This document shows positions 16,697 to 24,636 of a DNA stretch of 32,305 bases, in pieces. The notes under the pieces were generated by a model, which was given only the letters and a program-made list of their open reading frames with translations, had not been told where the DNA came from and searched no databases. The stretch is from Bacteroidota bacterium. Its GTDB lineage: Bacteria; Bacteroidota; Bacteroidia; Bacteroidales; UBA10428. Both the position numbers and the translations under genes were made by a program. The DNA is taken from positions 1 through 32,305 of the forward strand of contig JAEZZA010000015.1 of assembly GCA_023442525.1 (NCBI GenBank). Direction: 5' to 3'. Each line of letters starts with the position of its first letter. Position 1 is the first letter of the stretch.

Positions 16697-16727
16697 AATA
16701 AGGCGGTTAGGATTTAAACATCTATAA

Positions 16728-18683
16728 TTACTTCTTATCTTGAGTCATCGTCTCATACTTTTCAATAATTCGCAGCAGTGCAGCTACACTCCATGCCTGG
16801 GAAATTGCACCACGGGCACGGTGTGGAGGATCACCGTCGAATATCTCCGGTATGGTACCGATTCCCAACTCTGTCATCACGGGCTCGAATCCATTGATCA
16901 GCCGTTCCAGAAATCCAATTCCGCTTTCTTTATGAAGGTTCATATAAGCTTCACAGAAGTGTTCCAGAAGCCAGGGCCATACTGTTCCCTGGTGATAAGC
17001 CAGATCGCGCTGTTCCTGTGTGCCCTTGTAAATGCCTTTGTAATTTTCGTTGGTTGGTGATAATGTTCTCAAACCGCGAGGTGTAAGCAAATCTCTTTCG
17101 ATTACACCCAAAACCATTTTTTTGATATCGTTGTTAAGCATTGAATACTCAAGCGATGCTGCAATAACCTGGTTGGGCCTGATACTCCAGTCGACAGATT
17201 TGATATCTGCAACGTCGGCAAGATATCCTTTTTTGGGATCCCAGAATAAATTGAGAAATGATTCCTGGATAAGCGGAGGCAATTGTTCCCACGATTTTAT
17301 GAATTCTTCGTCTTTTGCACGTCTGGCCAGATCAAGCGAAAACATTATCGCGTTGTACCAAAGCGCGTTGATCTCAACTGGAAATCCGATGCGCGGAGTT
17401 ACCGGTTTCCCGTTTACAATGGCGTCCATCCAGGTTAAGGCCTTCCCGGGTTCCCCTGCCCATATCAGGCAATTCTCATGCATTTTAATATTAAAGTTGG
17501 TACCGTTACGGTAGGAATCCAGAATAGAGTTCATAGCCTTGCTATACGTACGCCATATTGTGGTGTGCGATTTAACTTTGCGGGTGTACTGCTGAAGTGC
17601 CCAGAAAAACCATAATGGCGCATCAACCGAGTTGAATGCCGGATTATCCTCTGTACCCAGATTCGGGAACAAACCGCTTTTCAGGCGGGCTACCTGGGTA
17701 TCCAGAACATTCTTACAGGTTTCCGTGTCACCAATGGCCAGTGTCAGCCCCGGCAGTGCTATGAATGTATCTCTTCCCCACGATCCGAACCAGGGGAATC
17801 CGGCTATTATCTCAGTTTTTTTATTTTTCTTGATGAAAAACTGCTGTGCCGAATTGGTCAAACAGTTCTTGAAACTGTCACGTGGTGTACGTTTTGATAG
17901 TTCAAGCGTGTATTTCCTCTTAAGCTGTTCGGGATTTACCTTGGTGGTTGAACCGCTGAAGATGATAACGTCACCTTTACGGGCATCCAGTTCAAAATAT
18001 CCGGGAACGAAAAGATCTTCCTTAAAATCGTATCCGCGCCTCAGTTCTTTATTATACTCAATTCCATAATACCAGTCGGGAACCGGAACAAATTCGACAT
18101 GTTTCGAAAACTGCATGTGCAGGAAAGGGTAACCATCGTATAACCGTATCTTGGCTCCATTGGGTATAAGCACAGCCCTTGTATTGGCATATAAATTCGC
18201 CTTGCTTAACTGATGCATGTTCCGGAATGCCAGAAATGGCCGGAAACGCAGCTTGATGGGTGCATCCGACTCACGGATGGTATAGCGGATCAGCACCTGT
18301 TCTTCTTTTTCAACCAACAGGCTCTCTTTTACAATCACCACGCCCCCTACCCGGTAAACAAGAGTAGGTGTGGGATCGGCAATAAAGTCTCTTACGTATT
18401 TATGTCCACGGGGGCTGTAAATATCGCCCTGGTATTTATGAATTCCAAGATTGAACTCATTCTCCCGTTCGATAATAGTTTCATCAAGCGACGAAAGTAA
18501 CACATGCCTGTCGCCATCGAGGTTCTCAATGGGGGCAATAAGCAAGCCGTGATATTTACGGGTGTTGCAGTAAATAATGGTTGATGAACTGTACGATCCG
18601 GCACGATTACTTCTTATAAACTCCTTGGTTAACGAATACTCAAGATTGATCAGTTGATTCTTGTCAAATTTGAGGTAGGCCAT
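16728..18683 (-). CDS. Glycogen debranching enzyme (amylo-alpha-1,6-glucosidase, GH133)
   Basis: The 651-aa protein has the two-part architecture of bacterial amylo-alpha-1,6-glucosidases. An N-terminal beta-sandwich comes first (EFIRSNRAGSYSSST, TRKYHGLLIA at 41-50). The (alpha/alpha)6 catalytic domain then has GFPWFGSWGRDTFIALPG (295-312), FNSVDAPLWFFWA (350-362), GFPVEINALWYNA and YHQGTVWPWLLEHF. The GRDTF and NSVDAPLWF blocks include acidic residues typical of the family's active site. It removes alpha-1,6-linked glucose stubs after phosphorylase trimming, which suits the phosphorylase fusion in the same operon. It is the first gene of the minus-strand glycogen cluster. Its start at 18683 faces the divergent lipoprotein gene. 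Confidence 0.92.
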   Translation of the reverse strand: MAYLKFDKNQLINLEYSLTKEFIRSNRAGSYSSSTIIYCNTRKYHGLLIAPIENLDGDRHVLLSSLDETIIERENEFNLGIHKYQGDIYSPRGHKYVRDFIADPTPTLVYRVGGVVIVKESLLVEKEEQVLIRYTIRESDAPIKLRFRPFLAFRNMHQLSKANLYANTRAVLIPNGAKIRLYDGYPFLHMQFSKHVEFVPVPDWYYGIEYNKELRRGYDFKEDLFVPGYFELDARKGDVIIFSGSTTKVNPEQLKRKYTLELSKRTPRDSFKNCLTNSAQQFFIKKNKKTEIIAGFPWFGSWGRDTFIALPGLTLAIGDTETCKNVLDTQVARLKSGLFPNLGTEDNPAFNSVDAPLWFFWALQQYTRKVKSHTTIWRTYSKAMNSILDSYRNGTNFNIKMHENCLIWAGEPGKALTWMDAIVNGKPVTPRIGFPVEINALWYNAIMFSLDLARRAKDEEFIKSWEQLPPLIQESFLNLFWDPKKGYLADVADIKSVDWSIRPNQVIAASLEYSMLNNDIKKMVLGVIERDLLTPRGLRTLSPTNENYKGIYKGTQEQRDLAYHQGTVWPWLLEHFCEAYMNLHKESGIGFLERLINGFEPVMTELGIGTIPEIFDGDPPHRARGAISQAWSVAALLRIIEKYETMTQDKK

Positions 18684-18849
18684 ATTGAGTAGAGGATTTA
18701 ATGGCGCAAGTTATTAAAAATTATCGAGATACTAAAACACCCAACTGGTTTTTGTACCCCTTGTCAACAACGGTAAAGCCTAATTTGTTGAGGATTATTT
18801 CACAATATCAGGGAATAAATTTTAATTTTGAATCCTTATATTTTGCAAT
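18684..18849. promoter_or_regulatory. divergent intergenic region with a possible plus-strand promoter
   Basis: This 166-bp AT-rich gap separates the divergent debranching-enzyme and lipoprotein genes, so it should hold promoters in both directions. On the plus strand TAATTTTG at 18823-18830 fits the Bacteroidota -7 consensus TAnnTTTG and would give a leader of about 13 bases. No good -33 TTTG lies at the expected 19-21 bp spacing (a TTG is 32 bp away). No clear consensus was found for the minus strand. Confidence 0.35.
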
Positions 18850-19974
18850 ATGCGCTTAATCACGCTTTTACTTGCATCTGTTTGTATTTTAAGTTCATGT
18901 TCCGATAACCGGAATAACTTCAAAATCGAAGTCGATATTAAAGGTACCGACGGAAGCATGATCTACCTGGCCAAACGGACTGTTTCGGGCTCAGCGGTAG
19001 TGGATTCGGCATTACCCGAAAAATCCGGGAAGTATATTCTCAGGGGACACACTGACCGTCCTGAGTTTTATGTGATTTATCACGTCCCCGGGGCTTATAT
19101 TAATCTCATTGTTCATCCGGGCGACGACTTCAGAGTTCTTACTGATGCAGCTACATTCGACCGGAATTACCTGGTGGAAGGATCTGCCGATTCGAGGCTG
19201 ATTCAGAAAATGGTGAACCAGCAGGTACGAACACTGGAACAGATTACCCGGCTAACCGATCAATACGAAAGCAATATCGGCAGTCCCGGTTTCGACCTGT
19301 TGAAAAAGGAAATCGACAGCGCTTACCGGAAGGTTTTCGATGAGCATAAAAATTTTTCAATTCAGCTGATTGAAGAGAACCCCAAATCTCTGGCTTCACT
19401 GATGACACTTTACCAGCAATTGGGGCGCAGGGAACCCGTATTCGATTACAAAAAGGATTTCAGGTATTATGAGATGGTCGACTCAAACCTGAGTGGATTG
19501 TATCCCAATTCCGAAGCTGTGATCGATCTGAATCGCAGGGTAACCGAATTGAGAGAAATTATCCGGTTGCAGCCCGGGGCGGTCGCACCTGATTTAGCTT
19601 TGCCCGATGCCACTGGCAATGTGATCAATTTGTCCTCGCTGAAGGGGAAGTATACCATTCTTTCCTTCTGGGCATCATGGTCGAGCCAAAGTTTGTCGGT
19701 TCTGAATCAGCTTGAATCGATACATCCCCGGCTTGAAGGTGAGGTAGAATATTACCAGGTTTCACTCGACCGGACAAAACAGTCATGGATAAATAACCAG
19801 ACAAAAACCGGAATTCATGTAAGCGATCTTAAATACTGGGATTCACCTGTTGTTCAAACTTATCATATTGAAAAATTACCGGTAATATATTTGATTGATC
19901 CTGCCAGTAAAATTGTTCAAAAGGATTTTAATGTGAACGATCTGCCGGGAATTCTGAAATCATTAAATAATTAA
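18850..19974 (+). CDS. Thioredoxin-fold (TlpA-like) lipoprotein lacking the CxxC
   Basis: A short signal peptide ends in a lipobox (ILSSC, lipid Cys17), so the protein is probably membrane-anchored in the periplasm. Residues 24-110 resemble the DUF4369 domain found in many Bacteroidota thiol-disulfide proteins. A helical linker covers 115-235. The C-terminal thioredoxin/TlpA fold (240-374) has PGAVAPDLALPDATG, LSFWASWSSQS and the cis-proline loop KLPVIYLID (P344). In active TlpA proteins the block reads WCxxC. Here both cysteines are serine (S278 and S281), so it cannot do disulfide exchange. It may act as a binding or scaffold protein. A paralogue follows 29 bases downstream. Confidence 0.85.
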   Translation: MRLITLLLASVCILSSCSDNRNNFKIEVDIKGTDGSMIYLAKRTVSGSAVVDSALPEKSGKYILRGHTDRPEFYVIYHVPGAYINLIVHPGDDFRVLTDAATFDRNYLVEGSADSRLIQKMVNQQVRTLEQITRLTDQYESNIGSPGFDLLKKEIDSAYRKVFDEHKNFSIQLIEENPKSLASLMTLYQQLGRREPVFDYKKDFRYYEMVDSNLSGLYPNSEAVIDLNRRVTELREIIRLQPGAVAPDLALPDATGNVINLSSLKGKYTILSFWASWSSQSLSVLNQLESIHPRLEGEVEYYQVSLDRTKQSWINNQTKTGIHVSDLKYWDSPVVQTYHIEKLPVIYLIDPASKIVQKDFNVNDLPGILKSLNN

Positions 19975-20003
19975 ATTTCATTCATCATCATTTTATTTTT
20001 AGC

Positions 20004-21143
20004 ATGAGAAAGATATTAATCGGGTTATGTGGGCTTCTTGCTTTTACCTCATGTTCCAAAGACAAGGTAACGATTTCAGGATCCATTGAAAATGCTGACA
20101 AAATTGTTTTGCATCTTGACGAAGTAGATGTTTATAATACAATACCTGTTGATTCGGTGAAACTTGACAAGAAAGGCCGGTTCAATTTTAAAATGCAATT
20201 AAAACAGCCGGGTTTTTATCAACTTCGGCTTACGCCAGATAAGGTGATTGTTCTATTCCCAAGTCCGGGCGAAAAAATAACCATAAACGCTAATGCCGGT
20301 AAATTACCTGCTTCTGTGGATGTGGATGGATCGCACGATACTGAACAGATCGCCAAACTGAATCTCTTGCTGGCAGAAGCCCGACTGAAATTGGATTCAC
20401 TTGCCATGGCATACGAAAATGCAGACGACGAATCGGTAAAAGTCCAAATCAATTCCGAATATCAGGCCGTGCTCGAAGGCCATCGTAAAGCCTCAATTGC
20501 GTACATACTCACACACTATAATTCTTTGTCTTCGGTATACGCTATTTATCAGCAGTATTTTCCGGGCAATTACCTGTTCTATAAAGCGTCCGACCTTCAG
20601 TTTTTCAAAATCCTGAGCGATTCACTTTCAAAATATCATCCCGGATCGCGTCATGTAAAGTCGCTTGTGTCCTACACGAATAAAATGGTTGGCCAGTATA
20701 ATACATCGCTGATGCTGTCGCGGGCTAAGGTTTCAGATGGTACACTTCCCGAGATCGATCTGCCCGATTTAAACGGTACCAACAAAAAGCTCTCCGAAGT
20801 AAAAGCTAAATATATACTTCTGAGTTTCTGGATAACCGGAAATGAATTGTGCGTAAGACAAAATTTAGAACTGAAAAAGATTTACGGGCAATATCGCGCA
20901 AAGGGATTTGAAATCTACCAGGTTTCGTTCGACAATTCACCCGAAAGATGGCAGAACCTGATCCGTTTTGACGAAATACCCTGGATAAGTGTTATCGATA
21001 CTGGCTATTCACCTGTCGCAGGGAATTATAATATTTCACAGCTCCCTGCAAATTATCTGATCGATAAAAGTACCAAGTCCATAATTGGTAAGAACCTTAC
21101 ACCATCGCAGGTAAAGAATAAACTCGAGGATCTGATAAATTAA
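20004..21143 (+). CDS. Thioredoxin-fold lipoprotein, paralogue of the upstream gene
   Basis: This 379-aa protein has the same plan as its upstream neighbour: lipobox AFTSC (Cys17), DUF4369-like domain (about 20-110), helical middle and TlpA-like domain (240-379). The fold is marked by LPEIDLPDLNGTNKKLSEV, LLSFWITGNELC and the cis-proline loop QLPANYLID (P348). In the active-site slot (N280-E-L-C283) the first Cys is Asn and only the resolving Cys is left. Normal oxidoreductase activity is therefore not expected. The pair probably arose by tandem duplication and then lost different cysteines. It ends five bases before the lpxH start, suggesting co-transcription. Role unknown. Confidence 0.83.
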   Translation: MRKILIGLCGLLAFTSCSKDKVTISGSIENADKIVLHLDEVDVYNTIPVDSVKLDKKGRFNFKMQLKQPGFYQLRLTPDKVIVLFPSPGEKITINANAGKLPASVDVDGSHDTEQIAKLNLLLAEARLKLDSLAMAYENADDESVKVQINSEYQAVLEGHRKASIAYILTHYNSLSSVYAIYQQYFPGNYLFYKASDLQFFKILSDSLSKYHPGSRHVKSLVSYTNKMVGQYNTSLMLSRAKVSDGTLPEIDLPDLNGTNKKLSEVKAKYILLSFWITGNELCVRQNLELKKIYGQYRAKGFEIYQVSFDNSPERWQNLIRFDEIPWISVIDTGYSPVAGNYNISQLPANYLIDKSTKSIIGKNLTPSQVKNKLEDLIN

Positions 21144-21148
21144 ACCAC

Positions 21149-21931
21149 TTGCAGGGCAGGAGTAAAATATATTTTATTTCGGATATTCATCTTGGACTGT
21201 ATCCGCCCGAAAACAGTGCCAGGCGCGAGCGTATTCTGGTGAATTGGCTCGACAGTATTAAAGACAGCGCGGCTGAATTGTATCTCATGGGCGATATTTT
21301 CGACTTCTGGCATGAATACAAGCATGTAGTTCCAAAAGGATTTGTGAGGTTTTTAGGCAAGCTGGCCGAATTGGGCGATAACGGAACCAAACTGCATTTT
21401 TTCACCGGTAACCACGATATCTGGGCTTACGACTACCTGGTAAAAGAACTTGGGATGAAAATATACCGCGAAAATTCGATCCGTGAAATCGACGGTAAGA
21501 AGTTCTTCCTGAGCCACGGCGATGGCCTTGGGCCCGGCGAAAATGCTTACCTGCTGATGAAATGGGGCTTTACCAACCGGGTTCTTCAATGGCTTTTCGC
21601 ACGCATTCACCCGAATGCATCCATGGCTTTTGGCAAAAGATGGTCTAAATCGAGCCGGTATGCAAAAGGTATTATTGCCGAAGGTTATAAAGGTGACGAT
21701 AAGGAACGGCAGGTTATTTTTGCAAAGGAATTACTACAAAAAGAACATTTTGACTACTTTATTATGGGACACAGACATATTCCTTATGATGTGCGCCTGG
21801 GTAATGAATCGAGGATATTAAACCTGGGCGACTGGATAACCCACTTTACTTTTGCCGTATGGGACGGTTCAGAATTGACTCTTCAATCCATTTATCCCGA
21901 AAATAACTCCAATATATATCGTAAATCCTGA
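21149..21931 (+). CDS. lpxH: UDP-2,3-diacylglucosamine diphosphatase
   Basis: LpxH hydrolyses UDP-2,3-diacylglucosamine to lipid X and UMP in lipid A synthesis at the cytoplasmic membrane. Calcineurin-type metallophosphoesterase motifs are complete: SDIHLG (D12, H14), LMGDIFDFW (D49), FTGNHD (N88, H89), LSHGDG (H123) and MGHRH (H208, H210). The 260-aa length is near the usual 240-260. The start appears to be a TTG at 21149, five bases after the upstream stop, as no in-frame ATG lies before the first motif. A residual doubt is that the family also contains LpxG and other phosphoesterases. The full set of ligands and the Bacteroidota context favour LpxH. Confidence 0.88.
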   Translation: MQGRSKIYFISDIHLGLYPPENSARRERILVNWLDSIKDSAAELYLMGDIFDFWHEYKHVVPKGFVRFLGKLAELGDNGTKLHFFTGNHDIWAYDYLVKELGMKIYRENSIREIDGKKFFLSHGDGLGPGENAYLLMKWGFTNRVLQWLFARIHPNASMAFGKRWSKSSRYAKGIIAEGYKGDDKERQVIFAKELLQKEHFDYFIMGHRHIPYDVRLGNESRILNLGDWITHFTFAVWDGSELTLQSIYPENNSNIYRKS

Positions 21932-21965
21932 TCAGAAACCTGTCTGGTACCGGACTGATCTTTTT
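21930..21965 (+). terminator. hairpin with T-run after lpxH
   Basis: GATCAG at 21930-21935 pairs with CTGATC at 21955-21960 and TTTTT follows at 21961-21965. Inside lies the near-palindrome GTCTGGTACCGGAC (21942-21955), which forms its own stem if one G-U pair is allowed. The stem starts on the lpxH stop codon. It is probably an intrinsic terminator separating lpxH from nhaD. Confidence 0.5.
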
Positions 21966-22000
21966 CATTGAAAGGTTGTTACTAACAAAACCATTAAACT

Positions 22001-23272
22001 ATGTTGATAGCCATTACAATTGTTTTTGTGATCGGTTACATTATGATTGCGACCGAACATTCCATTAAGATCGACAAAGCAGCGAGCGCATTGATTACCG
22101 GTGTTCTTTGCTGGCTTCTGTTCTATTTCAGCGGTCACAGCCATGAGGAGTCGGAACGCCTGCTCCTTGAAAACCTGGGTGAGATATCATCCATCCTGTT
22201 CTTCCTCCTGGGAGCGATGACCATAGTAGAAGTTGTGGATTCTCACAATGGATTCCAATTGGTAACCGGCATGGTGAAAACCCGTTCCAAAACCAGGATA
22301 CTTCTCCTGATTAGTATTTTGACCTTTTTCTTGTCCGCTGTACTGGACAATCTCACCACATCCATTGTGATGACTTCATTATGCAGGAAACTGTTGTCAG
22401 ACCGAAACGACCGTCTATGGTTCGCATCAATGGTGATAATAGCTGCAAATGCCGGAGGAGCCTGGTCGCCTATTGGCGACGTCACCACCACAATGCTCTG
22501 GATCGGTGATCAGATAACTGCCGGTAACATTGTGATCCGGACATTCATACCAAGTCTTGTAGTTGTAATTTTGCCCCTTCTTATTCTCATTAAGAAGTTT
22601 AAAGGGCAAACAATCCGTGAGATATCTCAGACTTCCTCATCACATGTTCACAAGGATAGCAATATTATGTTGTTTACAGGGGTTGGCCTGCTGATTTCAG
22701 TACCTGTGTTTAAGACGCTTACACATATGCCTCCTTTCATGGGTATGCTCATTGCACTTGGAGTAATCTGGGTCGTTAGCAGCCTTCTGCACCTTAAGAA
22801 GCATCCAGATGAAAGGCATCGTTTTTCGGTTGCATCTGCTTTAAGGAAAGTGGATACCCCCAGTATTTTATTTTTCCTCGGTATTTTACTTGCTGTGTCC
22901 GCATTGGGAGCTATTGGTGCGCTCTCAGGTCTGGCCGGATTCATAGCAACTTATACCAGTAATATGTATATTACCGGTACTCTTCTGGGTATTTTCTCCG
23001 CAATCATAGATAATGTACCCCTGGTGGCCGCCGCCCAGGGAATGTTCAGCCTTGAAATGTATCCGACCGATCACGCGTTCTGGCAGTTTCTTGCACTTTC
23101 GGCAGGGACAGGCGGAAGTGCAATTATCATTGGCTCAGCTGCCGGAGTGGCTGTTATGGGGATAGAAAAAATTGACTTTTTCTGGTACCTGAAGCGAATT
23201 TCATTACTTGCACTGGCCGGATTTTTTGCAGGACTTGGCACTTATATTTTACAGCAGTGGTTAATGGCATAA
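22001..23272 (+). CDS. nhaD: Na+/H+ antiporter NhaD
   Basis: This inner-membrane antiporter exports sodium in exchange for protons. The 423-aa protein has about 11-12 hydrophobic segments. It carries two half-repeat signatures of the ion-transporter superfamily: SAVLDNLTTSIVMT (112-125) and NAGGAWSPIGDVTTTM (150-165), and a second-half SAIIDNVPLVAAA. The DNLTT and NAGGAWSPIGD blocks are diagnostic for NhaD and supply the conserved Asp116 and Asp160. No signal peptide; the first segment starts at residue 2. The nhaA start follows after three bases, so the two are one operon. The upstream hairpin suggests nhaD has its own promoter, although I saw no clear consensus. Confidence 0.92.
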   Translation: MLIAITIVFVIGYIMIATEHSIKIDKAASALITGVLCWLLFYFSGHSHEESERLLLENLGEISSILFFLLGAMTIVEVVDSHNGFQLVTGMVKTRSKTRILLLISILTFFLSAVLDNLTTSIVMTSLCRKLLSDRNDRLWFASMVIIAANAGGAWSPIGDVTTTMLWIGDQITAGNIVIRTFIPSLVVVILPLLILIKKFKGQTIREISQTSSSHVHKDSNIMLFTGVGLLISVPVFKTLTHMPPFMGMLIALGVIWVVSSLLHLKKHPDERHRFSVASALRKVDTPSILFFLGILLAVSALGAIGALSGLAGFIATYTSNMYITGTLLGIFSAIIDNVPLVAAAQGMFSLEMYPTDHAFWQFLALSAGTGGSAIIIGSAAGVAVMGIEKIDFFWYLKRISLLALAGFFAGLGTYILQQWLMA

Positions 23273-23275
23273 AGC

Positions 23276-24436
23276 ATGGATCAACCAAATCATACCGTTC
23301 TTAACGAAAAAGACAATCAAAGTCTCTTCAAGGAATTTTTCGAAAGTGAAAAGGCAGGTGGTGCTATTTTGATTTTTTTCACAATTCTTTCCCTTATCCT
23401 TGCCAATACTGTCTTGTATGAGAAGATCGAGAGCTTTTGGAATACTTCTTTTGCACATCATTCCTTACGACACTGGATCAACGACGGTTTAATGGCTGTG
23501 TTCTTTCTGCTCATTGGACTGGAACTGGAGCGGGAGATTTATGTCGGCGAACTTTCCACTCTGAAAAAAACCATGTTGCCGGTAATGTCCGCCATCGGGG
23601 GCATGATGATCCCGGCCGGTATTTATCTTTTGTTCAATGCAGGTACACCAATGAGTTCAGGATTCGGAATTCCAATGGCCACCGATATTGCATTTGCCAT
23701 TGGGATCCTGGCTTTGATTAAAAAAGTACCTCTTTCACTGAAGATCTTCCTGACAGCCCTTGCCATTGTGGATGATCTGGGTGCCATTCTTATAATCGCA
23801 CTTTTCTATTCTGATCAGATCATCATACAAAACCTGCTCATTTCTTTAGGAATTTTTGGATTGCTGATCATCCTGAACAGGAGAAATGTAAATAATCTCA
23901 TCCCTTATGTCATTGGCGGAATAGCCATGTGGTATTTTATGTCGGTTAGCGGAATCCATGCAACTATTTCAGGGGTTTTGCTGGCCTTTGCCATACCTTT
24001 CAGAAAAGGAAGGAAATCGCCCTCTGATCACCTGCAGCATTTCCTTCATAAGCCGGTGGCATTTCTGATCATTCCTCTTTTTGTGGCCGCCAACACCCTG
24101 ATCAAGGTCGAAACAGGTTTAAATGAATTGTTTGCTGAAAGCTATGTGATCGGAATCATGTTGGGTCTGATTCTGGGGAAACCATTAGGTATATTAATGT
24201 TCAGCTACCTTGCAGTCCGCTTGAAAATGTGTTCTCTTCCGGCGGATGTAACCTGGAAAAAGATAGCCGGAGCAGGGCTATTGGCAGGTATCGGCTTTAC
24301 AATGTCGATTTTTATTACAATTCTTGCCTTCAGTAACGACTCTGATGTTAACAATGCCAAGATTGCAATCTTAATGGCGTCAGCCCTCTCCGGTATCGCT
24401 GGTTTTATCCTCCTCCGACAAAGTCGGAACAAATAA
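23276..24436 (+). CDS. nhaA: Na+/H+ antiporter NhaA
   Basis: NhaA exchanges two protons for one sodium or lithium ion and is activated at alkaline pH. The 386-aa length matches the family. Key features are FFLLIGLELEREIYVG (76-91), MATDIAFAIGILAL (134-147, Asp137 in the unwound helix) and ALAIVDDLGAI (161-171, the Asp166-Asp167 pair corresponding to E. coli Asp163-Asp164). GIGFTMSIFI in the last third is also typical. Start is the ATG at 23276, three bases after the nhaD stop. It converges on the minus-strand small membrane-protein gene only eight bases away. All ion-binding aspartates seen are present, so it should be active. Confidence 0.95.
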   Translation: MDQPNHTVLNEKDNQSLFKEFFESEKAGGAILIFFTILSLILANTVLYEKIESFWNTSFAHHSLRHWINDGLMAVFFLLIGLELEREIYVGELSTLKKTMLPVMSAIGGMMIPAGIYLLFNAGTPMSSGFGIPMATDIAFAIGILALIKKVPLSLKIFLTALAIVDDLGAILIIALFYSDQIIIQNLLISLGIFGLLIILNRRNVNNLIPYVIGGIAMWYFMSVSGIHATISGVLLAFAIPFRKGRKSPSDHLQHFLHKPVAFLIIPLFVAANTLIKVETGLNELFAESYVIGIMLGLILGKPLGILMFSYLAVRLKMCSLPADVTWKKIAGAGLLAGIGFTMSIFITILAFSNDSDVNNAKIAILMASALSGIAGFILLRQSRNK

Positions 24437-24444
24437 TTACATTT

Positions 24445-24591
24445 TTATTTCAGCAGCCATTCCATAAGCTTGGCCAACAATATAAGTAATAGTATTATGC
24501 CTACAAATTTAAGCAGAGTATTTCCTGTGCCTTTTTTATCCTTATCAGGGATATTATCTATCTGATCAATATTTTGATTGTCATTATTCAT
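24445..24591 (-). CDS. 48-aa single-pass membrane protein downstream of second NhaD-like gene
   Basis: A short frame reads ATG at 24591 to TAA at 24445. The first 22 residues are polar (MNNDNQNIDQIDNIPDKDKK). The rest is one hydrophobic helix, LLKFVGIILLLILLAKLMEWL (about 26-46), flanked by lysines. An AAAGG-like ribosome-binding sequence lies just before the ATG. It follows the antiporter gene by 45 bases on the same strand, so it is probably co-transcribed. The composition looks like a genuine small transmembrane protein, perhaps an accessory subunit of the antiporter, which is inference. I do not recognise a family. Confidence 0.6.
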   Translation of the reverse strand: MNNDNQNIDQIDNIPDKDKKGTGNTLLKFVGIILLLILLAKLMEWLLK

Positions 24592-24636
24592 AGCCTTTGT
24601 TTTATTAATTGAACTAAAAATTTCATAGCAGGAAGA

